DNA of 64,000 nucleotides from Pirellula staleyi DSM 6068 (GTDB lineage: Bacteria > Planctomycetota > Planctomycetia > Pirellulales > Pirellulaceae), in NCBI RefSeq assembly GCF_000025185.1, contig NC_013720.1:4340001-4404000 (forward strand). The letters run 5' to 3'. A program made the translations under genes and the position numbers. Shown here piece after piece: positions 45,199-55,095 of this stretch; the stretch's first letter is position 1, and each line of letters opens with the position of its first letter. The notes beneath the pieces were generated by a model that saw nothing but the letters and a program-made list of their open reading frames with translations, searched no databases and was not told the DNA's origin.

Positions 45199-46839
45199 AT
45201 GAGCCCGATCGATCCCGTTGTAGACCGCGAAGTGAAGCGCCGCCGCACGTTCGCCATCATTTCGCACCCCGACGCCGGCAAAACGACCCTCACCGAAAAA
45301 TTGCTCCTGTACGGCGGCATGCTCGAAGTGGCTGGCGCTATCCGAGGCCGCAAATCGCAGCGGGCGGTCACTTCCGACTGGATGGAGCTCGAGCGCCAGC
45401 GCGGTATTTCGGTCAGCAGCACGGTATTGACGTTCGACTTCGATGATTGCCGCGTGAATCTGCTCGATACCCCGGGGCATCATGACTTCAGCGAAGATAC
45501 CTACCGCACGCTGGTCGCCTCCGACTGCGCGGTGATGGTGATCGACCTGGCTAAAGGGGTCGAAACGCAAACCGAAAAACTGTTCCGCGTCTGCGCGCTC
45601 CGCAAAATTCCGGTCATCACGTTTGTCAACAAAGTCGATCGCCCCGGTCAACAAACGCTCGACGTGCTGAACGATGTCGAGACCAAACTGGGGATCGAAG
45701 CGGTTCCGCAAAACTGGCCCCTCGGTATCGGTGGCGAATTTTGCGGCGTGGTCGATTTCGACACCTTCACCGCGCATGTGTTCGACGACAAGCAGGGGGA
45801 ACGGCGCGTCGTCGCCCGCTCGATGCCACTTTCGGAAGTAAACGACGAGCGGATGCGTCCCGAGATGTTGCAGCAGACGCGCGACGAGATGGAGCTGATT
45901 CACACCGCCGGAACCACGTTCGACGAAGCACGTTTCCGACGGGGGGAAATCACGCCGGTCTTCTTTGGAAGCGCCTTGACCAATTTTGGTGTCGAGCATT
46001 TCTTGCGTGGCTTTTTGAAGCTCTGCCCAACGCCAAGCGATCGCAACAGCGACGTCGGACCAGTGCAGGTGAACCGGAGCGATTTCGCGGGCTTTGTCTT
46101 TAAGATTCAAGCGAATCTTGATCCGCGCCATCGCGACCGAGTCGCTTTCCTGCGGATCTGCGCGGGAAAGTTCGAACGCGAGATGGAGGTGCTCCATCCC
46201 CGCACCGGTAAGCGGATTAAGCTCAAGCGAGCTCATAAAGTGTTCGGGCAAGATCGCGAGACAATGGACGAGGCTTTTCCGGGGGACATCATCGGACTAG
46301 TGAACCCAGGGGAATTTCATCTGGGAGATACGATCTGCATTGGCGAGCCGGTGCAGTTTGAATCGTTGCCCCAGTTTTCGCCTGAACATTTCGCGGTGCT
46401 CCGCTGCCGTGATACGTCGCGCCGCAAACAGTTCACGCGCGGACTCGAACAGCTGATTGAAGAGGGGGCGATTCAAACGTTTGTCGATCCGCACGCCATG
46501 CAGCGCGAGTCGATTCTCGGCGCGGTTGGCGCGCTGCAATTTGATGTCGTTCGCTTTCGGCTCGAATCGGAATACAACACGCCGACCGACATCACCTCGA
46601 TGCCGTTTTCGCTTGCCCGCTGGATCGTTCAGTCGACCCCCGAAGACTTGCGTGAAGCGCGAGTCCCTTACGGCGCGAAAGTGGTTCGCGATCAGCTCGG
46701 CTGTTTGGCGATGCTGTTCGCCTCGCCGTGGGACGCCAACTATTTCGAGCGCGAGCATCCCAAAATCAAGCTCAGCTCGATTCGTGAGACGGTGAAGCTG
46801 CCGGGTCAAGAACAGCTGCCAGTGGCTGGGGATGATTAG
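45199..46839 (+). CDS. prfC: Peptide chain release factor 3 (RF3)
   Basis: A 546-residue translational GTPase. G1 is SHPDAGKTTLTE, G2 lies in RGISVSSTVLTF, G3 is DTPGHHDFSED and G4 is FVNKVDRPG. The RF3-specific C-terminal region follows (HPRTGKRIKLKRAHKVFGQDRETMDEAFPGDIIGLVNPG, EHFAVLRCRDTSRRKQF, in part). RF3 releases class I release factors from the ribosome using GTP. ATG 45199 matches the family start. Length is normal. Confidence 0.95.
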   Translation: MSPIDPVVDREVKRRRTFAIISHPDAGKTTLTEKLLLYGGMLEVAGAIRGRKSQRAVTSDWMELERQRGISVSSTVLTFDFDDCRVNLLDTPGHHDFSEDTYRTLVASDCAVMVIDLAKGVETQTEKLFRVCALRKIPVITFVNKVDRPGQQTLDVLNDVETKLGIEAVPQNWPLGIGGEFCGVVDFDTFTAHVFDDKQGERRVVARSMPLSEVNDERMRPEMLQQTRDEMELIHTAGTTFDEARFRRGEITPVFFGSALTNFGVEHFLRGFLKLCPTPSDRNSDVGPVQVNRSDFAGFVFKIQANLDPRHRDRVAFLRICAGKFEREMEVLHPRTGKRIKLKRAHKVFGQDRETMDEAFPGDIIGLVNPGEFHLGDTICIGEPVQFESLPQFSPEHFAVLRCRDTSRRKQFTRGLEQLIEEGAIQTFVDPHAMQRESILGAVGALQFDVVRFRLESEYNTPTDITSMPFSLARWIVQSTPEDLREARVPYGAKVVRDQLGCLAMLFASPWDANYFEREHPKIKLSSIRETVKLPGQEQLPVAGDD

Positions 46840-47045
46840 GGCGTAGCGCACAGTCGTGCAGTACGCCGCTGCGTTCGATGCAATGTGCGTCATAGACGCT
46901 TCGATCGCTTTATTCTGCAGCTCCGGCACGCTTTGCCGAGCTGGTTTGCGATGGCATTTGCTAGTGCCATCCCCTCGATGGACCTATAGTACCCAAGGCG
47001 TGTCGCTCCATCTGCGATCGTTCCTTGAAAGCTCCTGTAACCATC

Positions 47046-50000
47046 ATGGCTGGCATCATCCTGTTCATTGTCGTGATGGTCGTTGTCACGCTGGTGGGAC
47101 ACGGCATCTGGGTTTTTCTGGCGTGGCTCTTCACCTCGGCACGGGAAGACCGGCACGGGCTCCCCACCACGAGCCAACTTTCGTGCTGCGCGCGCTGCGG
47201 AACAGCGATGACTTCGGCCGAGCGGCAGTGCAGCATCTGCTCGTGGCCCCTTCCCACCGCGCAGTCCGATCGATCGCAGGCGATTCTGTGGGCGGTCGGC
47301 GCGCAGCTCGCGCGCTACTGTCGTCTCGGTCTGCTGTCGCCGCAAACCATGCAGCTCTGGATGACGCGGCTCAATCCTCCACCGACATCCGCTGCATCTC
47401 CGCAAGTGGAAGCTGCGACAACGCCGGCCGCTGTCGCTCCTGCGGCAGAGAGTCCCACGACTGAAGTTCCAGCCGCGCCGCCACTAGCGCCGGCGTTGGT
47501 GATGGGAGAGCCAGATATTGCGGCGCCGGTTCCTGTAGCGAGCTCGATGGTCGACGCGCCGATTGAAGCGATGATCGTCGAGCCTGCCATCCTCGAGTCA
47601 CCGGTTAGTGAACCTGCGACACCTCGATCGATCGAAGATCGCGCGCGACGTTATCTCGAGAATCGCGAGCTCGCAGCGCAAGAGAACGCTGCCACAGTAG
47701 CATTAGCGGCGCAGGCTACCACCGCCGCAGAGCGGCCGAAGCGAGAAGGGCTAGCGAAGCTGCTCAGCGCGTTCCTCGAAGAGAAAAACATCCGCTGGGG
47801 GGAACTGGTGGGTGGGCTGTTGATCGTCGGCTGCACCGTGGCGCTGGTGATCAGCTTTTGGTCGGAGATCAACGATCGTCCGCTCCTGAAGTTCTTGCTT
47901 TTGAACGGCGTTACTGCCGCGATTTTTGGCATGGGCTTTTATACCCAGCATAGCTGGAAGCTCCGAACCACGAGCCTCGGGCTCCAGCTGATCGGCATGC
48001 TGCTGGTCCCTCTCAACTTTTTGGCCATCGCCGCCTTCACCAGCAAAGCACCGCCGAGCGATCCACTTTCGCTAGGAGGCGAACTCCTTTCGCTTGTCTT
48101 CTTTGGGACGCTCTCGTTCTATGCTGCTCGCGAACTTGTTCCTGCGTGGCGCTGGCATTGCACCCTCGCTGCGATGCTGATGTGCGTCTGGCAACTCCTC
48201 ACACGACGCTTCATTCAGGCCGACGCCACAAACGCTGCGATCTACCTGTTTGCCACCGTTCCTGTAGCCACCTACCTCATCACGTTTGGCCTCGCCTTGA
48301 TTGATGCGCGTCGCGCTTGGCAATGGAGCGAACGGAAAACCAACCGTCTCTTCACGCTGCTCGGACTCACAACAATCGGCGTGCTACTGCCGCTCGGTGT
48401 GCTGCTCTATCAAACGCAGCAGAGCTACCGCGCACTAGAAAAGCTCTCGCCGCTCCTCACGCTGCTGGCATCTCCGGCACTGATGCTCGGCGTCGTCGCG
48501 ATGCTGAAGATTCAAAAACGCTCGCTCTTATGGCAACGGATCATCAGTGTCAGCATCGGCCTGCTGGGTGGACTGCTGACCGTGGTTTCGCTCGTCCTCG
48601 CGTGGCCTGCCCCCATGTTGCTGTTGCCGACACTCGGCTTCATCGCGGGGTTCTTTCTGTTTTTATCGATTCGCTTTCGCCTCGCCGCGGCGCATTTGCC
48701 GGCGTGTATGGCGCTGCTGGTCGTGCTGCTCATCCTGTGGCAAGTGCTCAGTGGCAATGTCGCGCTCGATTCCCTCGAGAGTGAAAAACTGGCGACAGGA
48801 CTGGTCTCGGGATCGAGTGGATTTGTCCTCATCGGCGCAGCGGTGCTGTTTGTCATCAGTTCGGTGATTCTCGAAAAACGGAGCTTGCCACACGACTCGG
48901 CGTGGCACATGCGCTCGGCTGAACTCGCCGCGACACTCGGCTTCATTCTGGTGAGCGTGGCGGGACTCGGACGCTCAGGAGACCCGATCGGCGCAACTTT
49001 TGCCTATCTGTTCCTGGCGATTGCGACCGCGATTACATCGCTCGTCACGCGGCGACAGCTCCTAGCGCAGCTCGCCTCGGCACTGCTGCTGATCACCTGT
49101 GTGCAAGCGATCGTGTTTCGCTACACCCTGATTCATCAGCTCGAAGCGCCGTGGGTTGCAGCGCTCCTGGCCCACGCAACGTTTGCGATTGTTGGTAACT
49201 ACTCGCTCCGCTGGTTTCCTCCTCTCGAGCGCGAACCGCTGAGTCCGCAATCGGCTTACACCGCAGCGCTCTCGCTCGTAGCTGCAACCGGCTGCATCGC
49301 GTTTGCATCGCTCACGATGTCGTGGGAGATGTCGACCCTCTATGTCAGCTGGCTCACATCGCTCGTGCTGCTCGTCGCGCTGCTCCTCCCGATGCCACTC
49401 CTCTTCGAGGGGTTTCAGCTGCTGCTGGCGCTCTCGGTGGGGCTCGGTGTTCTCGCCGCAGCTTCGCGACAAACCTGGTTCACAGAAGCCGAACTTCCCT
49501 ATCGCCATCCGTGGCTCTGGATTGCGCAAGGGATCGCCTTTGCATTGCAGTCGGCTGGCTGGAAAGTGGCCCGGCTGATCTATGCGCACCGCTGGCTCGG
49601 CGCTACTGCACCCGATACGACGAGCGAACAACCGCCGACTTCGTTCGATCCTCAGCTCTCGATACCTAACTGGCTTGCCACCTACGAGCGCGAGCTCCGT
49701 CTGAAGTTCGATCATATCGCTGCGATCATCGCGCTGGTGATCCTCGTGGGAAGTTCGTGCTATGCCGTCCTGCCGGGAGCTGCGCAGGAGATTTCCCCCG
49801 TTCAAGTTACAGCCCCCTTTGCGCGGAAAGATTTACAGCCAATCGCTGCCGAGAAGTTTGAGCTGCTGGGAGCTCCTCACACACTGGCGGCCGGTTTTCC
49901 CGCAGCTATCCTGACGCTCACCGTTTTCGCAGCACTTGTGCTGGGGCTGTGGCAGCATGGCAAATCGCTAAGAATTCCGGCAATTCTACTCGTTCTCTTT

Positions 50001-53000
50001 GCTTTCACGTTGCAGCTTGCCACCTTCTGGGAAGCTGAGGTCGCCACCACTTCAGCGCTCCGCTGGCTACTCGCACTGCTCGTCCTCGTCTGCTCAGCGG
50101 TCTATCTGCTGCGCGATCGTTTCACGGCGTTCTTCTCGCAACTGGGACTTACCTGGGGGAGCGACGAACCTCTCACCCCCGCGCATGTGCTGCTCGCGAC
50201 GCGCGCGATCCTTGTCGCCATCGCCATCGTTCCGTACCTGCTGATGGCGGCCTACATCTCTAGCGCAGCGCTCCAAAACTACACTTTCTCTGCCGGACAG
50301 TCGCAGCTGATCGACGCTTTCAAAGTAGTGGGAGTTCTCTCGCTGGTCTTCGCCTCCGCTGTGCTGGCTGCCAGCTTTGCCGCGCAAGAATCGCAGGCGC
50401 TCCCTCAACGTTTTGCCGCTCCACTCGCCATCGGCAGCCTGATCCTCGGTGCCGGGCCGCTCGCCATCACTTGGGGTTTTGCGATTGCTCAAAGTCTGAT
50501 CGTCCATCCACTCCTGGGACCCAACGTCGACTCCTGGTTCGTCGCCATCGGCAACCCTGCCTCCTTCGGCATGCCACTGGCGATCATCGCGCTGACACTT
50601 TTGGGGATCGGAGCGTTCGAACGACGGGTCGGCTATGTCTACGCAGCAACTCATCTGCTGAGCATCGTGGCGACGATGGTCTATCTGATGCTGCGGGCCA
50701 AAATGTCGCGCACGCTCGGCCCCGATGCCTGGACCGAAGTGCTGCAGCTCAACAGCGCCGTCTTAGGTGTTTCGGCGATCCTTTGGACCAGCATCGTGGC
50801 CCTCTACGAGCGCCAGCGCACCGATAAATCCCCCGGCGATCTCCCCGCGCAGCTGCCCACACTGACGATCGCGCAGATGCTGCTCGCTACGCTACTGATG
50901 CTGTTGACCCACGTCCCCACCTACCTCGCACACCTTTCACCGCCGGGCAGTTTGACATGGAGCACCCATGCCGGAGGCTGGACCGGACTTTGCCTCCTGA
51001 TCATCTCCCTGGTCGGGACTTGGATGGTGCTCGGCACGACGTTCCTGCGTCTCTTTCCGACGATTGGCACCGCTGCGATTCTCGCGCTCGTCGGAGTGAT
51101 TGTCAGCACCACCGCGAAGCCCACCACAGGAAGCTGGTTAAGCCATCATCTGCTGGAAATCGGCGTCATCGCGAGTGGCATTTGGAGCCTCCTCCTAGTC
51201 CCTCGATCGCTCAGGAACTGGATTTTGGTACCCACCTTTTCCGTCGACGGTCAATCGCCCGAAACTCCCCCATCGATCTGGTGGCTGACCGGGCAAGCGT
51301 CTGGCTGTGGCCTCGCCATCAGCGGACTCTTGACGCTGATTGGTCTGGCCGCTAATTCCTTCGATCCGTGGCATCCGCTCCCTGCGATCGCTGCCTACCT
51401 GACAGCCGCTGGCATGCTCGTCGCAATTGCGATGATCAACGACCAACGCTTCTTCTACTGGGGTGTTCCGCCGCTGGCGACGATGGCGAGCTACGCTCAC
51501 TGGGGTTGGCTCTCGTCAGGGACTCCCGGTTTCTCTCCCTGGATCTTGGAGTGGACGCAGATCTTCGGCATGACGCTCTCCGCGTGTGTCGCGCTGCACG
51601 CATTGCTCGAGCGGTACTGGTTCTCCCGCAGCTCATCACGCGCCGCCAGTCCTTGGCCATTTCAGTTTTCGCATCTGCTCCTGGCGATGGCGATTTTTGT
51701 GGTCGGTGGACGTGTAGCCCTTGCTTTGATGGGTGATGCGATCATTTTCGGCACCAACATTCGGCCACTTATCGAAGTGTTGTCGACAGCGTCGCTCGTG
51801 ATCGCCGCCGTAGCGCTCCTCTTCGCGCGAACGACCAATGTCACGCTGATTTTGTGCTACTTCGTGGGGCTGCTCGTCACCGCCGAGTTTGTCAATCAGC
51901 TCGATACGCGTGGCACACTCTTCTACTTTACATCGACCTTAGCCCTGGCCGCCTTCACGGTCGCGACGAGCTACCTTTGGAGCATCCGCGCGAAACTATA
52001 CGGCTTGGCCGAGCAACTCACCTTTCGCACCGAAGCAGCGCGGCCTCTTGCCGGCAGCGATCAGGTTTCTCTGCGCGGCAGCGGTCTTGGCTGGCTGGTC
52101 GTCGCAACAAGCATGCTCAGCCTGGTGGTGATTGGGCTCTCGTTCTTCGGGCAGCTGACGTTCGAGATTTTTGAGTGGCGTGTCTCCGCCGCTCATGCGA
52201 TTTTGGCGCAGGCCATCGCCATGGCGCTTCTGGCGCAAGGAACGATCCGCACAGCGCTGCAGTATGCCTCGCTCGGCATCAGCGTGCTGTTCGCGATTGC
52301 CGCCGGATTTGCCTTCTTGCCTCCCGACATTGTCGCTCCGGTGTTGCACCGAACCGTCACCGCCGCTGTCGCCATTTCCGTGATGATTCCGGTCCTGGGA
52401 CTCGGGCTGGTGAAGCTCACACGGCGCGAAAACGAGTGGACGCAAGCAGCCTATCGACTCCTGCCACTCCTGGCGATGATCGCCTCGATCCTGTTTTGCG
52501 TTGTGCTTGCCATCGAGACCCAGCAATTCACCGAGACTGGCTCGTCGCAGGTGCTCTGGCCCGCAACGGTGGCTGTAGCGCTCGCGCTCTTGCTCCTGAT
52601 TGTCGCCGCGATTGCTGCGGCGGTGCTTCCAGGTCGCGATCCGTTTCAGCTTTCCGAGCAAGGACGGACCGCCTACGTCTATGCCGCCGAACTGATTCTC
52701 GCGCTCCTTGTGCTCCACTTCCGCGTCTCGATGCCGTGGCTCTTTGCTGGTTGGTTCCTGCAATTTTGGCCGCTGCTCACCATCATCGTCGCCTTCATCG
52801 GGGTGGGGGCCTCGGAGTTCGCCCAGCGCTATAAGCTGCATGTCCTCGCCCAGCCGCTCCACAACACCGCCTCGCTCTTGCCACTCATCCCGATTCTCGG
52901 CATGTGGATCGTCCCCTCGGCGCTGCATGGCTCCGCCGTGCTGCTGATTGTCGCGTCGCTCTATGCGGCGCTGGCGCTGCTGCGAAGTTCGCCCCTCTTT

Positions 53001-53525
53001 TCCATCCTCGCGCTCCTGGCGATACAGGGGGCTTGGTGGTTTTTCCTCGGCAACTCCGAATCGCTCGTGATCTGGAAACATCCGCAGCTGTGGCTCATTC
53101 CACCGACCTTGGCGGTCCTGATTGCCACCCATTTCAGCCGGAAACGGATCAGCGTCGAGCAGCAAACCACCATTCGCTATCTGGCGGCCACTGTCCTCTA
53201 CGCCTCATCGTGCGCCGATATCTTCCTGCGCGGCGTGGCGGTCGCTCCTTGGCTGCCGCTGGTGCTGGCGGGGCTTTCGATCCTCGGTGTCATGGCAGGA
53301 ATTTTGCTACGAGTCCGCGCGTTCCTTTATCTCGGCACCGCCTTCTTGCTCGTCGCCATTTTCACCATGATTTGGTACGCCGCTGTCGAACTCGAGCGGA
53401 CCTGGATCTGGTGGGTCGCGGGGATCGTGACCGGCATCCTGATCATCACGCTGTTTGGACTCTTCGAAAAGAAACGCAACGACCTCCTGAAGCTCGTCGA
53501 TCACTTGAAGAAGTGGGACGCCTGA
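47046..53525 (+). CDS. Giant polytopic membrane protein with N-terminal zinc ribbon
   Basis: One frame of 2159 residues with no internal stop. Residues 5-30 form a helix (LFIVVMVVVTLVGHGIWVFLAWLF), then C48xxC51 and C62xxC65 form a zinc ribbon. A Pro/Ala-rich linker reaches about residue 190. FLEEKNIRWGELVGGLLIVGCTVALVIS opens a run of dozens of helices to residue 2140, where charged EKKRNDLLKLVDHLKKWDA ends the chain. The opening of the membrane part resembles DUF2157/DUF2339-type proteins, but the size is far larger; homologous planctomycete proteins may exist. The function is unknown. ATG 47046 lies 21 bases after an in-frame TTG. It is unusual for one gene to hold about 50-60 helices. Confidence 0.9.
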   Translation: MAGIILFIVVMVVVTLVGHGIWVFLAWLFTSAREDRHGLPTTSQLSCCARCGTAMTSAERQCSICSWPLPTAQSDRSQAILWAVGAQLARYCRLGLLSPQTMQLWMTRLNPPPTSAASPQVEAATTPAAVAPAAESPTTEVPAAPPLAPALVMGEPDIAAPVPVASSMVDAPIEAMIVEPAILESPVSEPATPRSIEDRARRYLENRELAAQENAATVALAAQATTAAERPKREGLAKLLSAFLEEKNIRWGELVGGLLIVGCTVALVISFWSEINDRPLLKFLLLNGVTAAIFGMGFYTQHSWKLRTTSLGLQLIGMLLVPLNFLAIAAFTSKAPPSDPLSLGGELLSLVFFGTLSFYAARELVPAWRWHCTLAAMLMCVWQLLTRRFIQADATNAAIYLFATVPVATYLITFGLALIDARRAWQWSERKTNRLFTLLGLTTIGVLLPLGVLLYQTQQSYRALEKLSPLLTLLASPALMLGVVAMLKIQKRSLLWQRIISVSIGLLGGLLTVVSLVLAWPAPMLLLPTLGFIAGFFLFLSIRFRLAAAHLPACMALLVVLLILWQVLSGNVALDSLESEKLATGLVSGSSGFVLIGAAVLFVISSVILEKRSLPHDSAWHMRSAELAATLGFILVSVAGLGRSGDPIGATFAYLFLAIATAITSLVTRRQLLAQLASALLLITCVQAIVFRYTLIHQLEAPWVAALLAHATFAIVGNYSLRWFPPLEREPLSPQSAYTAALSLVAATGCIAFASLTMSWEMSTLYVSWLTSLVLLVALLLPMPLLFEGFQLLLALSVGLGVLAAASRQTWFTEAELPYRHPWLWIAQGIAFALQSAGWKVARLIYAHRWLGATAPDTTSEQPPTSFDPQLSIPNWLATYERELRLKFDHIAAIIALVILVGSSCYAVLPGAAQEISPVQVTAPFARKDLQPIAAEKFELLGAPHTLAAGFPAAILTLTVFAALVLGLWQHGKSLRIPAILLVLFAFTLQLATFWEAEVATTSALRWLLALLVLVCSAVYLLRDRFTAFFSQLGLTWGSDEPLTPAHVLLATRAILVAIAIVPYLLMAAYISSAALQNYTFSAGQSQLIDAFKVVGVLSLVFASAVLAASFAAQESQALPQRFAAPLAIGSLILGAGPLAITWGFAIAQSLIVHPLLGPNVDSWFVAIGNPASFGMPLAIIALTLLGIGAFERRVGYVYAATHLLSIVATMVYLMLRAKMSRTLGPDAWTEVLQLNSAVLGVSAILWTSIVALYERQRTDKSPGDLPAQLPTLTIAQMLLATLLMLLTHVPTYLAHLSPPGSLTWSTHAGGWTGLCLLIISLVGTWMVLGTTFLRLFPTIGTAAILALVGVIVSTTAKPTTGSWLSHHLLEIGVIASGIWSLLLVPRSLRNWILVPTFSVDGQSPETPPSIWWLTGQASGCGLAISGLLTLIGLAANSFDPWHPLPAIAAYLTAAGMLVAIAMINDQRFFYWGVPPLATMASYAHWGWLSSGTPGFSPWILEWTQIFGMTLSACVALHALLERYWFSRSSSRAASPWPFQFSHLLLAMAIFVVGGRVALALMGDAIIFGTNIRPLIEVLSTASLVIAAVALLFARTTNVTLILCYFVGLLVTAEFVNQLDTRGTLFYFTSTLALAAFTVATSYLWSIRAKLYGLAEQLTFRTEAARPLAGSDQVSLRGSGLGWLVVATSMLSLVVIGLSFFGQLTFEIFEWRVSAAHAILAQAIAMALLAQGTIRTALQYASLGISVLFAIAAGFAFLPPDIVAPVLHRTVTAAVAISVMIPVLGLGLVKLTRRENEWTQAAYRLLPLLAMIASILFCVVLAIETQQFTETGSSQVLWPATVAVALALLLLIVAAIAAAVLPGRDPFQLSEQGRTAYVYAAELILALLVLHFRVSMPWLFAGWFLQFWPLLTIIVAFIGVGASEFAQRYKLHVLAQPLHNTASLLPLIPILGMWIVPSALHGSAVLLIVASLYAALALLRSSPLFSILALLAIQGAWWFFLGNSESLVIWKHPQLWLIPPTLAVLIATHFSRKRISVEQQTTIRYLAATVLYASSCADIFLRGVAVAPWLPLVLAGLSILGVMAGILLRVRAFLYLGTAFLLVAIFTMIWYAAVELERTWIWWVAGIVTGILIITLFGLFEKKRNDLLKLVDHLKKWDA

Positions 53526-53559
53526 TCGCGAGCCCCCTTCGGCGAGATTTCCAGGAACG

Positions 53560-53599
53560 AAAAAACCTCGGCAGCTCTGTCGTGACAAAGCTACCGAGG
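53560..53599 (-). terminator. Intrinsic terminator for the beta-propeller gene
   Basis: A stem of CCTCGG, AGCT and TGT paired with ACA, AGCT and CCGAGG, interrupted by single mismatches, and read on the minus strand followed by six T. It lies between the convergent stop codons at 53525 (+) and 53677 (-). Confidence 0.75.
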
Positions 53600-53676
53600 C
53601 ATGGATGTTCTCTGGTCGGCCAAGAGTTTATCGAGCGATCGGAGCGAGCCCCAATATCGCAAACACTGGCTGCTAC

Positions 53677-54966
53677 TTATTCCTTGATGTCGTAGCACAT
53701 CAGCTTGTCTTGCTCGCGCAAGTAGAGCCGTTTGCCAGCCACCACGGGATGGGCCCAGCAAGGTTTCTTGCTCACATACTCGGGGGTAAACGAACCCTTG
53801 AGCTTGTACCCCTCGGTGGTGCATTCGATGAGCGCTACTTCGCCACTTTCGTAGCGGAAAATCAGGTTTCCATCGGCCAAGGTCACTGCGGCGGAACCTT
53901 TACCAACGCCACGCGTTTCGCCACCCCACACCACTTTGCCGGTCGACATCTCGACGCAAATCGGAAAGCCATTATTGTGGCGATGACCACAGTAGATATG
54001 TCCATCCTTCAGAATCATGCCGCCATGGTGATTCTGCAGCACGTCGGCATTCAGGAAGTACTGTTCTTCGGCTTTGATCTCCGTCCCCTCTTTTACGAGC
54101 TTCAGCAGTGCCGAGCCGGTTTGATAGCCAGTGCTGCTGAAAATGTAATCGCCGCTGGCAATCGGGGTCGGGATGTTGGCGACGTCGTTGGCCACATCGT
54201 TGTAGCTCCAGAGGAACTTTCCGGTGGCTGCTTCAATACCAACCAAACCTCGCCCGGTAAGCTGCACGTATTGCTTCACGCCAGCCGCGTTGGAAATGAT
54301 GATCGACGAATAGCCGGCACCATCTTTTCCTTTCCCTTCGATGGCAGGGACCGCTGCCTGCCAGACGGTGTCACCCGTTAGTTTATGGAGGGCAACGACC
54401 ATCGCCTCTTTGCCACCAGGAGTGCAGAGGACCCAGTCGCCATCGACGAGGGGGGATTCGCTGTAGCCCCAGCCCGACATCATCTTGCCACCGAACTCCG
54501 ACTTGAAGTCCCGCTTCCAAACCACTTCACCCCCGTCGCGCTTCAGGCAAACAATCGCGCCACTCGAGGCAACGCAGTAGAGATGCGGGCCATCGATCGT
54601 GGGGGTGCAGCGCGAACCTTCGTAGCTGTGCTTCGGGGGCTCGCTCGTGATTTTTGAAGTCCAAACGACTTTGCCCGTTTCGGCACTCGTGCAGGTGACT
54701 CCCTGACCATCGGCAAAGTTGCCCGTCGTATAGATCATGCCATCGGCGATCGAGACGCTGGCGTAGCCATCTCCCATTCCTTCGACCGACCAGACCAAGG
54801 TCGGCGCTTTCGCACTCCAGTCCTTCAGCAGTCCTGTCTCGGACGAAATTCCGGTTCGATCAGGACCGCGCCATTGCGGCCACGAGCCAGCCGGTTCAGC
54901 AGCCACAAGCGTGGCGCTAGTTCCCATCACCATCAGCAAGGTGGCAAGTTTGCGTCGAATCGACAT
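53677..54966 (-). CDS. PQQ-binding-like beta-propeller exported protein
   Basis: A 429-residue protein with a signal peptide (RRKLATLLMVMGTSATLVAAEP) and the mature start SWPQWRGPDRTGIS. Repeats such as GKVVWTSKI, GEVVWKRD, TVWQAAVP, GKFLWSYND and RLYLREQDKLMCYD fit a beta-propeller. It is a paralogue of the protein at 22209-23498 (same length, same opening). No catalytic dehydrogenase motifs are present. The ATG 54966 has a good GGAGTGAG upstream; the frame is open to 54993. Confidence 0.9.
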   Translation of the reverse strand: MSIRRKLATLLMVMGTSATLVAAEPAGSWPQWRGPDRTGISSETGLLKDWSAKAPTLVWSVEGMGDGYASVSIADGMIYTTGNFADGQGVTCTSAETGKVVWTSKITSEPPKHSYEGSRCTPTIDGPHLYCVASSGAIVCLKRDGGEVVWKRDFKSEFGGKMMSGWGYSESPLVDGDWVLCTPGGKEAMVVALHKLTGDTVWQAAVPAIEGKGKDGAGYSSIIISNAAGVKQYVQLTGRGLVGIEAATGKFLWSYNDVANDVANIPTPIASGDYIFSSTGYQTGSALLKLVKEGTEIKAEEQYFLNADVLQNHHGGMILKDGHIYCGHRHNNGFPICVEMSTGKVVWGGETRGVGKGSAAVTLADGNLIFRYESGEVALIECTTEGYKLKGSFTPEYVSKKPCWAHPVVAGKRLYLREQDKLMCYDIKE

Positions 54967-55095
54967 CGAGTTCTCACTCCAGGTCCAAGGCATAAGTCGA
55001 AAAACTAGACAATTTCCAGTGCCGAAGAGTGTAGGGGAGCGATCGCGATCGTAGCAAGCTGGAATTACCGCTGCAGGAAAAAGGGGGGAGTTACG

